Counted from the first letter of the stretch, positions 38,212 through 48,854 are shown. The stretch is DNA of 64,000 nucleotides from Alphaproteobacteria bacterium (GCA_021151585.1 JAGKWX010000001.1:62001-126000); one strand, 5' to 3'. Made by a program: numbers and translations. The notes: generated by a model not told the origin, from the sequence alone.

Positions 38212-39093
38212 CTAACCTTGCATCGAGCCACGCTCCACCTGAATAGTAACATGACCAATACCGAATTCTTGTTGTAATGACTGAGCAAGCAGCAATAATT
38301 CATGATCATCTAAATAACGCACAGGCACTACAAGGTGAGCGGTTAAGGCTACTTCTGTCGTGCTTAAACCCCAAACATGCAAATCATGAACCTCTGTCAC
38401 ATCAGGCCAAGATTTTAAATAAGCACAAACCTGATTAATATCTACTTGTTCGGGCACGGCATCAAGAATCAGATTCATGGATCGCTTAAACAAAGACCAT
38501 GTCCCAGCAACAATAATCACCATAATCGTTAAGCCAACAACAGGGTCTAACCAATACCACTGTAAAAAATGAATCGCTACTCCGACAGTAACAACACCAA
38601 TCGAAATTAAGGCATCAAACATTAAATGCAAAAAAGCGGCTTTAACGTTAATATCTTTGTGGCCGCCCCTGAACAGCAAAGCGGTACCAGCATTCATAAA
38701 TACGCCGATTAAGGCAACAGCTACGACAATTTTTTCACTGACGGCCTGAGAATGCAATAGATGATCAACAGCGCTAATGGCTATCATAAATGCTGTAGCA
38801 ATTAAAATCAGTGCATTTAAAAAAGCGGCTAATACCGAAGTTCGCTTATAACCATAACTAAAACGGTCAGCTGGTCGACGCCTTTGCAAATAATTTGCAC
38901 CCCAAGCAAAAGCAAGCCCTAAAACATCACCCAGGTTATGACCAGCATCAGCTAATAAACTAGAAGAATGCGCAAAAAGCGCAAAAATTGCTTCTACTAA
39001 AGCAAAACCAAGATTAATTAAAATAGCAATGAGAAATGCACGACCGATTTTTTCTGTTGTATCGCTGTGATCGTGGGTATGACAATAATTCAC
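38212..39093 (-). CDS. Cation diffusion facilitator (CDF) family metal exporter
   Basis: This is a 293-residue protein with a short His-rich N-terminus (CHTHDHSD), six transmembrane helices and a cytoplasmic C-terminal domain (WPDVTEVHDLHVWGLSTTEV). The metal site is formed by LLADAGHNLGD in helix 2 and HLMFDALISIG in helix 5, the HxxxD/DxxxD pattern of Zn-CDF/CzcD-like exporters. It exchanges cytoplasmic Zn2+ (possibly Cd/Co) for protons. The start is a GTG nine bases after GGAG. It is likely monocistronic. Confidence 0.92.
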   Translation of the reverse strand: MNYCHTHDHSDTTEKIGRAFLIAILINLGFALVEAIFALFAHSSSLLADAGHNLGDVLGLAFAWGANYLQRRRPADRFSYGYKRTSVLAAFLNALILIATAFMIAISAVDHLLHSQAVSEKIVVAVALIGVFMNAGTALLFRGGHKDINVKAAFLHLMFDALISIGVVTVGVAIHFLQWYWLDPVVGLTIMVIIVAGTWSLFKRSMNLILDAVPEQVDINQVCAYLKSWPDVTEVHDLHVWGLSTTEVALTAHLVVPVRYLDDHELLLLAQSLQQEFGIGHVTIQVERGSMQG

Positions 39094-39148
39094 AACAACA
39101 TACTCCGTGTTTTATCTAGCGGCAAGATTTAACTTGCTGAACGCCAAT

Positions 39149-39172
39149 AAGGGCAAGCATAAGCCCGCCCTT
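39149..39172 (-). terminator. Hairpin downstream of the porin gene
   Basis: AAGGGC (39149-39154) pairs with GCCCTT (39167-39172), 19 bp past the porin stop codon on the minus strand. There is no long T-run. Confidence 0.4.
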
Positions 39173-39190
39173 AAAGCACAAATGACTTTA

Positions 39191-40663
39191 TTAGAAAAAC
39201 AAGTCAAAGCGAAGTGTAACAGTATTATAACTTTCACCTTGGCTTGCATTATTTTTCGTTGGCGAGCCCTTTAAATTAGCTGAATCAGAATTGCTGTAGC
39301 CAATGTTATGCATCCATTCAAGGCTTAGCGCTGTGTTACGCCAAATAGCCGTGCTGTAAACCAAACCATAGTTTTTCGCAGGAACACCAATTGATAATGC
39401 CTGCCAGCTTTGACCATAATCCACGGCGACATAACTTGGATGCCATAAAACAAAAGAATAAGCCGCTTGAATATCTAAGGCTTTAGGTTGCGCTCCATGA
39501 CCATTATAACTCAAATCACTTTGTGCAAATTCTTTGGTCGCAGTGACGTACTCAGCTAACAAAGTATAATCTTTGTAACCAAACATCGCGTTCATATCAA
39601 TACCTGGAACACGATAAACTAAATCTTCAGATGTGCTATTTTGAGCAAAGCCTGTACCAGACGAGCCATCGCCTTGCAAACCACCTGAACTTGCAATATT
39701 TGACGTATAGCTGGCACCCAAAGTCGCTGAATAATCACCATGAGCAAAATTCACGCCCGCATTAGCACCGTAATCTTCAACATCATCACTAGAAGCAGGG
39801 TTGCCATCAATTTCGTTCGCGCCTTGATAAGCGTAAACAGCCGCAAATGGAGCAACTTCAGTATTAGCAGAATAATAACCAACATTAAGAGCTCGCGTTT
39901 GAATACGACCCAAAGTCTTGGTGGAAAGACTTGAAACCATGTAGTTAGAGTAACGACCAAAGGGTACATACATTTGACCCAAACTCGCATAGAAAGGCGA
40001 TGTTGTAAAATCACCAATGGTGATATACCCTTGACCCAGCTGGACTTCAGAATTATTTACAGCATTAACTTCGCCGTTACCACCTGAATTATAAGCGAAG
40101 GTCATAAAACCGCTCACCCAACGGTTACCTTCAACAAAAGTATCCACTTCAGCATCTGTTAAATTAAAATTTGTCCCAGCTGGTGTTGAGTTATAGGGGG
40201 TTGTATACTCTGATGTGCCCTCTATTTCACCTGAGAAAATAACTTTAGTAGAATCTGGGTAAACCTGACCCGCTTGCTGATACGCATTAATTTCGGCTTT
40301 GCGAAGATTTAACAAGGCAACATCATTGTTAATACCAGGATTGTTAACAATTAAACTAGAACCATCATAACGCGGTTCAACGCCAATATAGTTTGCAACT
40401 AATACATTTTCTGGCGGCACTAATTGAGTTACTTGCGATGAGGTTGCTAAAACAGGGGCAGAATTAGCAGAAGATGTCGTTGATTGCTTTGAATTCTGCG
40501 ACTGATTGCTATTAACCTTAGCCTCTAACGCCGCTAACTGAGCTTGTAATGTTTGAACTTCCTGTTGCAAAGTAGATTCTGTTGCAGCTGTTTGCGCAAA
40601 AACAGATGAGCCGTAGCCCAAGACCCCTGCTGCAGCAAGAACCAAAGTAATTTTTTTTACCAT
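39191..40663 (-). CDS. LbtU/DUF3573-family outer-membrane porin
   Basis: This is a 490-residue exported protein. A signal peptide ends at SSVFAQTA, and a short coiled coil follows (about 28-55, LQQEVQTLQAQLAALEAKV). A low-complexity Ser/Gln/Asn linker leads to a beta-barrel region of alternating aromatic strands ending in a C-terminal Phe (TVTLRFDLFF), the outer-membrane assembly signal. The architecture resembles Legionella LbtU, the legiobactin receptor, and Francisella FslE-like proteins, which take up iron siderophores or iron without TonB. The actual substrate here is unknown. No convincing Fur box was seen upstream. Confidence 0.8.
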   Translation of the reverse strand: MVKKITLVLAAAGVLGYGSSVFAQTAATESTLQQEVQTLQAQLAALEAKVNSNQSQNSKQSTTSSANSAPVLATSSQVTQLVPPENVLVANYIGVEPRYDGSSLIVNNPGINNDVALLNLRKAEINAYQQAGQVYPDSTKVIFSGEIEGTSEYTTPYNSTPAGTNFNLTDAEVDTFVEGNRWVSGFMTFAYNSGGNGEVNAVNNSEVQLGQGYITIGDFTTSPFYASLGQMYVPFGRYSNYMVSSLSTKTLGRIQTRALNVGYYSANTEVAPFAAVYAYQGANEIDGNPASSDDVEDYGANAGVNFAHGDYSATLGASYTSNIASSGGLQGDGSSGTGFAQNSTSEDLVYRVPGIDMNAMFGYKDYTLLAEYVTATKEFAQSDLSYNGHGAQPKALDIQAAYSFVLWHPSYVAVDYGQSWQALSIGVPAKNYGLVYSTAIWRNTALSLEWMHNIGYSNSDSANLKGSPTKNNASQGESYNTVTLRFDLFF

Positions 40664-40754
40664 TTGTTATAAAACCTCATTTAGATAATTAAAATACGGA
40701 AACGCGCGAATCCTGACAGAATACCGCATGAAATACAATGCCTTACTATAAAAA

Positions 40755-42128
40755 TTACGCCTTGCGCCAGGTCGTGCCCTGAGGACCATCTTCTATAGCA
40801 ATACCGATTGATTTTAGCTCATCACGAATTCGATCAGATTCTACCCAATCCTTATGTGCACGCGCCTGCTCGCGTTTTTTTAGCAAATCTTCAACCACCG
40901 GTGTATGGTATAGATGTCCTTGCAAAAACTCTTCTGGTGTCAGGGTAAATAAACCAAGACTAGCGCCCAAGTATTTCAAAGTTGAGGCTAAAATTTCTGC
41001 AGAATTAACATCAGCCTGTTTTGCAACATTAATATCACGCGCTAACTCAAACAATACCGCAAGCGCTTCTGGTGTATTAAAATCATCATTCATAACTTCT
41101 TTAAAACGCGCAACATAACCTTCGTGATAAACATCACCCGAAGCATCGACACCACGCAATGCAATGTAAAAAGTCTCTAACGCACTATGCGCTTGTGCCA
41201 GCATCGCTTCAGAATAATTTAAAGGGCGACGATAATGACTAGAAAGCATGAATAAACGCAATTCTTCTGAGGAATGTTTGGCCAATACATCTTTAATGGT
41301 TAAAAAATTACCTAAAGATTTCGACATTTTTTCGCCATTAATTTGCAACAACCCTGCGTGCATCCAAATATTGGCAAAATCCTCGCCCGTTGCCGCTTCC
41401 GATTGCGCAATTTCATTTTCGTGATGTGGAAATTTCAAATCCATGCCACCACCATGAATATCAAAATGATTACCTAAACAATATGTTGACATCGCCGAAC
41501 ATTCAATATGCCAACCAGGCCGGCCCTCTCCCCAAGGTGATGACCACTGTGGCTCACCCGGCTTTGATAGTTTCCACAAAACGAAATCAAGCGGATCATG
41601 CTTACCTTCATTAACAAGAACTCGCTCTCCAGAACGTAATTCATCAATATTTCGGTTGGATAATTTGCCATAGTCTCTAAAACTACGCACTTCAAAACAA
41701 ACATCACCGTTGTCAGCAATATAAGCATGTTTTTTCGCAATTAATTGCTCAATCATCGCAATAATCTGTTCGATAAAAGCGGTAGCACGCGGCTCGATAT
41801 CAGGCGAAATCAAATTTAATGCTTGTTCATCTTCATGCATCACATCGATAAAACGTTGCGAAAGCGCAGCACTATTCTCACCTAACTCATGCGCACGCCT
41901 AATAATTTTATCATCGATATCTGTAATATTACGCACATATAACACATCAAAGCCGATCCAACGTAAATAGCGAACCAGCATATCAAACACCATCATTGAA
42001 CGAGCATGTCCAATATGACACAAATCATAAACCGTGATGCCACAAACATACAACTTCACTACGCCGGGAATTAGCGGTGCAAATAATTCCTTTTTTTCCG
42101 TTAATGTATTATAAATTTTGATATTCAT
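40755..42128 (-). CDS. cysS: Cysteine--tRNA ligase
   Basis: This 457-residue class I synthetase has HIGH motif CHIGHARSM, KMSKS in GEKMSKSLGNFLT and the zinc site formed by the Cys in YVCGITVYD, the Cys in IECSAM and His/Glu in FPHHENEIAQSEA. A C-terminal helical anticodon-binding domain follows. It is a single-copy housekeeping gene upstream of the porin gene on the same strand. Confidence 0.97.
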   Translation of the reverse strand: MNIKIYNTLTEKKELFAPLIPGVVKLYVCGITVYDLCHIGHARSMMVFDMLVRYLRWIGFDVLYVRNITDIDDKIIRRAHELGENSAALSQRFIDVMHEDEQALNLISPDIEPRATAFIEQIIAMIEQLIAKKHAYIADNGDVCFEVRSFRDYGKLSNRNIDELRSGERVLVNEGKHDPLDFVLWKLSKPGEPQWSSPWGEGRPGWHIECSAMSTYCLGNHFDIHGGGMDLKFPHHENEIAQSEAATGEDFANIWMHAGLLQINGEKMSKSLGNFLTIKDVLAKHSSEELRLFMLSSHYRRPLNYSEAMLAQAHSALETFYIALRGVDASGDVYHEGYVARFKEVMNDDFNTPEALAVLFELARDINVAKQADVNSAEILASTLKYLGASLGLFTLTPEEFLQGHLYHTPVVEDLLKKREQARAHKDWVESDRIRDELKSIGIAIEDGPQGTTWRKA

Positions 42129-42246
42129 TTTTTATCCCTTATACCTTCACTACGGTGCAACGCCAGCAAAGACTAGCGCCCCGCCTTACATTTTTCATTA
42201 AAACAAAAACGGAAGCCAGCCTTCACTGACATAACACTATCGTCAA

Positions 42247-43653
42247 TTATTTTAGAAAATTCACTATATTGTCGAAACGGTTTTTAACAGCTTGCGCACC
42301 TAACAAATCAAACACTGCTGCCAACTCCGGACCATGTTCAGCATGTGTTAATGAGACGCGCAATGGCATAAACAGGGCCTTACCTTTCACAGCTAATTTT
42401 TCTTTTAACCCATCACATAAAGCCTGGTAACTATGAACAGAGTTCAATAATTGACTCGCTGCTATAAAAAAATCCTTTCCAGCATCACGCAAAACATCAA
42501 TACTTGCTGCCGAAAATTCTCTTGCAGAAAACAATTTTTCTGCCCAATCGGTAATATCTTTTGGAAACAAACTGTTAGGCTGTACAGTTTTTAAAAAATC
42601 ATCTTGTTTCTCAACAGGAACCGCCTTAAGTGCATCTTCAGGCAGCCATGCATGCATTGCTTCAATCGATAATTGCAACACCGCTTCTTTTTGCCAGTAG
42701 AGCAATTGATCTTCATCATAATGTGCAGCTGCTTTAACCAAATGTGTCATATCAAAATATTTTGCACAATCTGCAAAACTCATCAAACTATTATGATCAG
42801 TGTAAGTATGACCCAAGCGCGCCAAATAATTAACAACAGCTATAGGTAAAAATCCCGCATAACGTAAATCTTGTAAGCTGTGGCTGCCATTACGCTTGGA
42901 CAAAGGAGCACCATCATTGCCCATAATTAATGAAAGATGGCCATACTGAGGCGGCGTTAACTTCAATGCCTGCAAAATTACTATTTGTCGAGGTGTATTT
43001 GTTAAATGATCTTCACCGCGCAAAGCTAAATTCACCCCCATTAAAGCATCATCAATTGCATTGCAAAACATAAAACTTGCCGAACCATCAGATTTTTTAA
43101 TAATAAAATCACCTAAATCTTGTGAAGCAAATTTTTGATGGCCACGAACAATATCGTGGAATTCAATCATAACATGTTCTTGCACGTGAAAACGCAGCGC
43201 CATAGGCAAACCTTGAGCAATTTTTTCCGAGACTTGCTCTGTGGACAAATGTCGGCAAGCACCATCATAACGCGGCGCTTTACCCAATTTACGCTGTAAT
43301 CGACGTGAAGCTTCCAGCGATTCTTCAGAACAAAAACAAGGGTAAGCCAAACCTTGATCGATAAGTTGCTGATAATAACGATCGTAAATATCTATGCGTT
43401 GCGCCTGATAATACGGGCCTTGGCCTTGCTCACACCCAGGTCCCTCGTCCCACTGACAACCCAACCACTGCAAATCTTCTTGTAAAGCGACGGTATATTT
43501 TTCTTCAGAACGCGCGAGATCAGTATCTTCAATACGTAGTAAAAAACTGCCTTGTGCTTGTTTAGCCGCCAAAGCGCTAAACAACGCAGTACGTGCATTG
43601 CCTAAATGAATATAGCCGGTTGGACTGGGGCAGAAGCGAGATTTAATAGTCAT
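42247..43653 (-). CDS. gltX: Glutamate--tRNA ligase
   Basis: This 468-residue class I synthetase has FCPSPTGYIHLGNARTALF (HIGH-like) and the KMSKS-like PLSKRNGSHSL. The catalytic and helical C-terminal anticodon domains are complete. It charges tRNA(Glu), also the precursor for haem synthesis. Some Legionellales carry two GltX paralogues, one serving tRNA(Gln); which type this is cannot be told here. Confidence 0.95.
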   Translation of the reverse strand: MTIKSRFCPSPTGYIHLGNARTALFSALAAKQAQGSFLLRIEDTDLARSEEKYTVALQEDLQWLGCQWDEGPGCEQGQGPYYQAQRIDIYDRYYQQLIDQGLAYPCFCSEESLEASRRLQRKLGKAPRYDGACRHLSTEQVSEKIAQGLPMALRFHVQEHVMIEFHDIVRGHQKFASQDLGDFIIKKSDGSASFMFCNAIDDALMGVNLALRGEDHLTNTPRQIVILQALKLTPPQYGHLSLIMGNDGAPLSKRNGSHSLQDLRYAGFLPIAVVNYLARLGHTYTDHNSLMSFADCAKYFDMTHLVKAAAHYDEDQLLYWQKEAVLQLSIEAMHAWLPEDALKAVPVEKQDDFLKTVQPNSLFPKDITDWAEKLFSAREFSAASIDVLRDAGKDFFIAASQLLNSVHSYQALCDGLKEKLAVKGKALFMPLRVSLTHAEHGPELAAVFDLLGAQAVKNRFDNIVNFLK

Positions 43654-43682
43654 GTATGTTGCCTGGTATGTTTTTTTAACTC

Positions 43683-44426
43683 TTATGATACGGTATTAAT
43701 TGATATTTTTTCAAATAATTCCCGCGTTTTTAACGGCTTACCGCCCAACAAAGGTCGAATAGCTAAACGTAACAAGCGTTTCGCTGCATGCAGCACCCTC
43801 AGATTAGAAAATTGATCGTGTGCTATTGCCTGCAAATCTTCACCTAAAAAAATATCAGCACCCTCTTGTTGAGCCACATGAACAAAGCCGTGTTCAGGTA
43901 AAAATCGATAATAATGATCATAGATAATTACATGCCCTGAATTAGCTTCATGCATTAATGGCAGCTGGTAACCAAGAGCTTCTAACAAGTTTTTTTCAAA
44001 TAATCGTAGCGCTTGTTGACACTCTATGCTTGTCGCATTGCCCTTGGCTTGTTCCAAGGCTAATAATGTGGCGTGATAAATAAAATAAAGACGTGGGTTT
44101 GATTCTTCTTTAGGTAATAAGCGCACCAACAGCTCATTGACGTACCAAGCACACATAAGTGACATTTTTTCGAGAATAATTGGCTTAGCGCATGGCTCTA
44201 TTAAACTTAAGGTTTTTAATTGACTCTTACCAGTGGCAATCATATGCAAAGGCAGAAAAGCTTGCAACAATCCTTTTAGTCGCGAGCGCTCGGTCCTCAC
44301 GCCTTTTGCGATAAAACTTATGCGGCCATGATGTTGCAAAAAACATTCAACAATAACACTGGTTTCTCGATAGGAAAAACGGTGCAACACAAAACCATCA
44401 TCGATGATTTGCGTGCTCATAATCAT
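43683..44426 (-). CDS. recO: DNA repair protein RecO
   Basis: This 247-residue protein has an N-terminal OB fold (DGFVLHRFSYRETSVIVECFLQHHGRISFIAKGVR across the first 45 residues) and a helical C-terminal domain. It loads RecA on SSB-coated DNA with RecR. It overlaps era by 4 bp (ATGA), ending the lepA-lepB-rnc-era-recO operon; pdxJ, the usual next gene in E. coli, is absent. Confidence 0.94.
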   Translation of the reverse strand: MIMSTQIIDDGFVLHRFSYRETSVIVECFLQHHGRISFIAKGVRTERSRLKGLLQAFLPLHMIATGKSQLKTLSLIEPCAKPIILEKMSLMCAWYVNELLVRLLPKEESNPRLYFIYHATLLALEQAKGNATSIECQQALRLFEKNLLEALGYQLPLMHEANSGHVIIYDHYYRFLPEHGFVHVAQQEGADIFLGEDLQAIAHDQFSNLRVLHAAKRLLRLAIRPLLGGKPLKTRELFEKISINTVS

Positions 44427-45310
44427 TGATACCCTAAAGCTTGCAATGCTTGTTCATCGCTAGTCCAATTCTCTTTAACCTTTACCCATAATTTTAAAAA
44501 AACCTTGCTGCCAGCAAATTTTTCCAAATCTTCGCGCGCTTCCGTACCAATTTTCTTTAAGGTCTCGCCATGCTCACCAATTAAAATAGCTTTTTGACCA
44601 TCTCGCTCAACCCATAATAAAGCATAAATACTGAGTAAGTTTTTCCCCTCTTCTATTTTTTCAATGTCAACAGCAACACTATAAGGAACTTCTTCGCCTA
44701 AAAAACGCATGATTTTTTCGCGGATTATTTCAGCGTAAAAAAAAGTATTAGGCCTGTCCGAGACTCGCTCTTCTTCATAAATAAATTCCTGTTCAGGCAA
44801 ATATTTTTCAAGAGATTTTTCTAAGGCTACGACGTTATCACAGTTAATTGCAGACAACGGCACTATCTCTAAAAAGTCATATTTAGTTTGCATTTGTTGG
44901 ATCATAGGCAATAAATCATACTTTGCTTTAATCAAATCAACTTTGTTCAGCACCAAGATCGTCGGACGCTTAACGCGCTTAATTAACTCTAGTACGGCCT
45001 CATCATCAACAGTAAAACGTGTTGCATCAACCACCCATACTAATATATCTACATCGAAAGCTGTATGCGCTGCTGCACGATTTAAATGCTTATGCAGCAT
45101 ACCAGGCGCGACATCGCGATAACCAGGGGTATCGACATAAATCACCTGTGTCTTTGCTTGAGTTTTAATGCCTAAAATCGCATGGCGAGTCGTTTGCGCT
45201 TTTTTCGAAGTAATCACTAACTTCTTACCCAAAATAGCGTTCAATAACGTTGATTTGCCAGCATTGGGCCGACCAATAACACCAATATATCCACAACGTG
45301 TTTTATTCAT
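44423..45310 (-). CDS. era: GTPase Era
   Basis: This 295-residue GTPase has G1 GRPNAGKSTLLN, G3 VDTPGYRD, G4 LNKVDLIK and a C-terminal KH domain (EEGKNLLSIYALLWVERD, then ILIGEHGETLKKIGTEAREDLEKF). It binds the 3' end of 16S rRNA and is needed for 30S maturation. It overlaps rnc by 8 bp and recO by 4 bp. Confidence 0.97.
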   Translation of the reverse strand: MNKTRCGYIGVIGRPNAGKSTLLNAILGKKLVITSKKAQTTRHAILGIKTQAKTQVIYVDTPGYRDVAPGMLHKHLNRAAAHTAFDVDILVWVVDATRFTVDDEAVLELIKRVKRPTILVLNKVDLIKAKYDLLPMIQQMQTKYDFLEIVPLSAINCDNVVALEKSLEKYLPEQEFIYEEERVSDRPNTFFYAEIIREKIMRFLGEEVPYSVAVDIEKIEEGKNLLSIYALLWVERDGQKAILIGEHGETLKKIGTEAREDLEKFAGSKVFLKLWVKVKENWTSDEQALQALGYQ

Positions 45311-45938
45311 TTTGTATTTTCTCTATCATTAATTTTGCTGCGATTTGTTCGGCTTTTTTTCTATTTTCAGCCTGCGCTCGAGTTATTTCTTCTAGCATTT
45401 CTAAACGACACTCAATGTGAAAAATTTTTGATGGCGTTTGTTCTATCAAAACATAATGCGGCAATGGCAGACGACGCGCCTGCATCATTTCTTGCAATTG
45501 GGTTTTAGCATCAATATGCGATTGACTAATATTTAGATTGGCCAGCATAGGCTTATACCAAGCTAAGACTACTTGCTGACAACGTTCAAAATTGCTATCC
45601 AAATAAATGGCACCAATCATCGCCTCCATCACGCCAGCCAAAATAGATTCACGGTACTGGCCAGCAATACGCATTTCACCAGGCCCAACAATGATACTGT
45701 CTGATAGCTTCAAGGATTGTGCTAAAACCGCAAGCGCCTCGCCTTTTACTAAAGACGCGCGCATACGACTTAATTGCCCTTCTTGGGCATCAGGGAATGT
45801 CTTAAAAAGATAGTCTGCAATAATTAAATTCACCAAACCATCGCCGATGAACTCTAAACGTTCATTATTATCTTTAGAAGCACTAGAATGAGTTAACGCT
45901 AGGGTTAATAATTGTTTGTTAACAAAATCATATATCAT
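45303..45938 (-). CDS. rnc: Ribonuclease III with a substituted active-site aspartate
   Basis: This 211-residue protein has an RNase III domain and a C-terminal dsRNA-binding domain (DAKTQLQEMMQARRLPLPHY, NRKKAEQIAAKLMIEKI). The first signature, NERLEFIGDGL, keeps both Glu and the Asp, though the usual GDS is GDG. In the second, where E. coli has ESILADTVEAL, this protein has ESILAGVMEAM: the metal-binding Asp (E. coli Asp114) is Gly (codon GGC), while the following Glu117 equivalent is kept. The N-terminus is about 12 residues shorter than in E. coli. It may cleave dsRNA poorly, or bind without cleaving. It lies between lepB and era in the conserved operon, with 4- and 8-bp overlaps. Confidence 0.93.
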   Translation of the reverse strand: MIYDFVNKQLLTLALTHSSASKDNNERLEFIGDGLVNLIIADYLFKTFPDAQEGQLSRMRASLVKGEALAVLAQSLKLSDSIIVGPGEMRIAGQYRESILAGVMEAMIGAIYLDSNFERCQQVVLAWYKPMLANLNISQSHIDAKTQLQEMMQARRLPLPHYVLIEQTPSKIFHIECRLEMLEEITRAQAENRKKAEQIAAKLMIEKIQNE

Positions 45939-46933
45939 GATGTTGCTTGTACTTTCAAACCACTACGATCCCAGCGAAAATTATACGTCACCGAATTCCA
46001 ATTGAATAAGACATAAACAGGCTTACCAACAATATAACTCTCTGGAACAAAACCCCAATAACGACTATCGGCGCTATCATCTCGGTTATCACCAATCATA
46101 AAATACATACCTTGTGGAACGGTTAGATTGGTAAAATTATCGGCAGGCCTTGAAGGAAACTGATAAATGTCGTGCATAACACCTAAAAGATTTTCCTGCA
46201 ACTTGCTTGCTTCGATAGTCGTGCCATTTTCATATAGATAAGACTCCGTTGCCTGGAAAACTTGGCTTGCTTCTTGGCCATTAATATAAAACACTTTGTT
46301 CACATAGCTGACAGTATCGCCTGGCAAACCAATGACGCGTTTAATAAAGTCAACTTTAGGGTTAACAGGATAACGAAACACCACAATATCACCACGCTGT
46401 GGCTCATGAATTTTTACCAAAGTTTTATTAATCACTGGCAAGCGCAATCCATAATCAAATTTATTCACCAAAATAAAATCGCCTGGCAATAATGTTGGCA
46501 CAAGAGATCCGCTTGGAATACGAAAAGGCTCAAATACAAACGACCGTAGCACCAAGACTAATAACAGAACCCCAAAAAATGAACGAGCATACTCTACTAA
46601 AACAGGCATTTTTTGCGATAAATATTCTTCTTCTTCCGGCTGCAATACTTCACGAACTTCTTTTGCTTTTGCATAACGATAACGTCTTAAACGTGCAAAA
46701 ATTAGCACATCCAGCAAACAAACAACACCAGCAAATAACGTAGCTAATGTTAAAACAAATTCAAAGTTTTCTACCAACATACAATAAATAAGCGCTGAAA
46801 AAATAAATGCGTATTCTGTCAAAATAATAACAGGCGCCTTATGGGTACGTTTGCGCGCGATAAAGACAAAATCTAGGAATAAAATAGCCGCTGATACGAT
46901 GGCTATAATTGATAGTATTTGGTTTAGTAACAT
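45935..46933 (-). CDS. lepB: Signal peptidase I
   Basis: This 332-residue protein has two N-terminal membrane segments, with a longer cytoplasmic stretch between them than usual. The catalytic Ser is in RIPSGSLVPTLLPGDF (S-L here instead of the common S-M) and the Lys in DFIKRVIGLPGDTV. The box GDNRDDSADSRYWGFVP completes the family signature. It removes signal peptides of exported proteins. It follows lepA by 8 bp. Confidence 0.96.
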   Translation of the reverse strand: MLLNQILSIIAIVSAAILFLDFVFIARKRTHKAPVIILTEYAFIFSALIYCMLVENFEFVLTLATLFAGVVCLLDVLIFARLRRYRYAKAKEVREVLQPEEEEYLSQKMPVLVEYARSFFGVLLLVLVLRSFVFEPFRIPSGSLVPTLLPGDFILVNKFDYGLRLPVINKTLVKIHEPQRGDIVVFRYPVNPKVDFIKRVIGLPGDTVSYVNKVFYINGQEASQVFQATESYLYENGTTIEASKLQENLLGVMHDIYQFPSRPADNFTNLTVPQGMYFMIGDNRDDSADSRYWGFVPESYIVGKPVYVLFNWNSVTYNFRWDRSGLKVQATS

Positions 46934-46941
46934 ATATCCTC

Positions 46942-48741
46942 TTATTTATCATCCACTCTTAAAATCGCTAAAAACGCTTCTTGCGGGATTTCAACTCGCC
47001 CTACTTGCTTCATGCGTTTTTTACCTTCTTTTTGTTTTTCCAACAATTTACGCTTACGCGAAATATCACCACCATAACATTTAGCTGTCACATTTTTACG
47101 CAAAGCTTTTACTGTCTCACGTGCAATAATATGCGCGCCAATAGCCGCCTGTACCGCAACATCAAACATTTGACGAGGAATAATTTCACGCATTTTCCCA
47201 ACCAACTGACGGCCACGATATTGCGCTTGTTCTCTATGTACGATAACAGCCAATGCATCAACCATTTCACCATTAATTAAGACATCTAATTTAACTAAAT
47301 CAGCTTCTTGGAAACGATCAAAACTATAATCTAATGAAGCATAACCTCGACTGACCGATTTCAGACGATCAAAGAAATCTAGCACAACCTCATTCATTGG
47401 AATATCATAAACCATAGAGACTTGGTTGCCGACATAAGTCATCGATTTTTGCACACCACGACGCTCTAAACACAGGGTCATAACTGTGCCAACGTGCTCT
47501 TGCGGCGTTAAAATATTTACTTTTGCAATAGGTTCGCGCAATGAATCAATCACGTTTACCACCGGCAGTTTAGAAGGATTATCGACATAAATAATTTCAT
47601 TTTGTGTCGTCACAACTTCGTAAATCACCGTTGGAGCGGTAGTAATTAAATCTAAGTTATATTCACGCTCTAAACGTTCTTGCACAATTTCCATATGCAA
47701 CATGCCAAGGAAACCACAACGAAAACCGAAACCCATTGCTTCAGAATTTTCCGGCTCATAAAACAAAGCCGCATCATTTAATTGTAATTTTCCTAGTGCA
47801 TCACGAAACGCCTCGTAATCATCCGAGCTAATCGGAAATAAACCCGCGTATACTTGGGGTTTCATTGTTTTAAAGCCTGGTAATGGCGCCAGCGCCGGCT
47901 GCTTAGCTAACGTAATGGTATCGCCTACTGGCGCTCCGTGAATATCTTTGATTCCGGCAACGACGAAACCCACTTCTCCTGTTTTTAATTCATCTTTTTC
48001 TAAGCGTTTAGGAGTAAAAACACCGACGCTGTCCACCAAGTGTGCTTTACCAGTTGACATAACTTGCATTTTATCATGTTTACGTAACACACCATTCATG
48101 ACGCGAACTAAGGAAACTACACCCAAGTAACTATCAAACCACGAGTCAATAATTAGCGCTTGTAATGGCGCATCAACATCGCCTTGAGGTGGCGGCACTT
48201 TAGCAACCAGCATTTCCAGCAACTCTGGAATACCCAGGCCAGTCTTTGCACTAATATGCAATGCATCCGTTGCTTCAATACCAATAATATCTTCAATTTC
48301 TTTGCAAACACGGTCAGGTTCTGCCTGCGGCAAATCGATTTTATTTAAAACAGGAATGACCTCCAGCCCCTGCTCGACCGCCGTATAACATACAGCAACA
48401 GTCTGAGCCTCGACGCCTTGACCAGCGTCGACAACCAACAAAGCGCCTTCACAGGCTGCAAGTGAACGCGATACTTCATAAGCAAAATCGACGTGACCAG
48501 GCGTATCAATAAAATTTAATTGGTAGTTTTTTCCATCTTTCGCTTGGTAATTCAAAGTAACACTTTGCGCCTTGATAGTAATGCCACGCTCACGCTCTAA
48601 CTCCATAGAATCAAGAACTTGCGCACTCATTTCGCGCTGGCTTAAACCACCACAAGTTTGAATTAAACGATCTGATAAAGTTGACTTACCATGATCAATA
48701 TGGGCAATAATAGAAAAATTACGAATCAGGTCTAAAGACAT
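46942..48741 (-). CDS. lepA: Elongation factor 4 (LepA)
   Basis: This 599-residue GTPase starts at [20 protein letters not shown]; the TTG at 48756 is a less likely start. G motifs are [17 protein letters not shown] and NKIDLP. The LepA-specific C-terminal domain includes [20 protein letters not shown]. It acts on stalled or initiating ribosomes under stress. It heads the lepA-lepB-rnc-era-recO operon. Confidence 0.97.
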   Translation of the reverse strand: MSLDLIRNFSIIAHIDHGKSTLSDRLIQTCGGLSQREMSAQVLDSMELERERGITIKAQSVTLNYQAKDGKNYQLNFIDTPGHVDFAYEVSRSLAACEGALLVVDAGQGVEAQTVAVCYTAVEQGLEVIPVLNKIDLPQAEPDRVCKEIEDIIGIEATDALHISAKTGLGIPELLEMLVAKVPPPQGDVDAPLQALIIDSWFDSYLGVVSLVRVMNGVLRKHDKMQVMSTGKAHLVDSVGVFTPKRLEKDELKTGEVGFVVAGIKDIHGAPVGDTITLAKQPALAPLPGFKTMKPQVYAGLFPISSDDYEAFRDALGKLQLNDAALFYEPENSEAMGFGFRCGFLGMLHMEIVQERLEREYNLDLITTAPTVIYEVVTTQNEIIYVDNPSKLPVVNVIDSLREPIAKVNILTPQEHVGTVMTLCLERRGVQKSMTYVGNQVSMVYDIPMNEVVLDFFDRLKSVSRGYASLDYSFDRFQEADLVKLDVLINGEMVDALAVIVHREQAQYRGRQLVGKMREIIPRQMFDVAVQAAIGAHIIARETVKALRKNVTAKCYGGDISRKRKLLEKQKEGKKRMKQVGRVEIPQEAFLAILRVDDK

Positions 48742-48854
48742 AAAATAAAAGCTCAATAGTCAATGCAAAAATGTAGAGGAATTATCCTTGAAAACACGAA
48801 TGAAAGCTACTGCCATTCACAGCATATAGGGCAACAAGCAACTGATCTTGTGGC

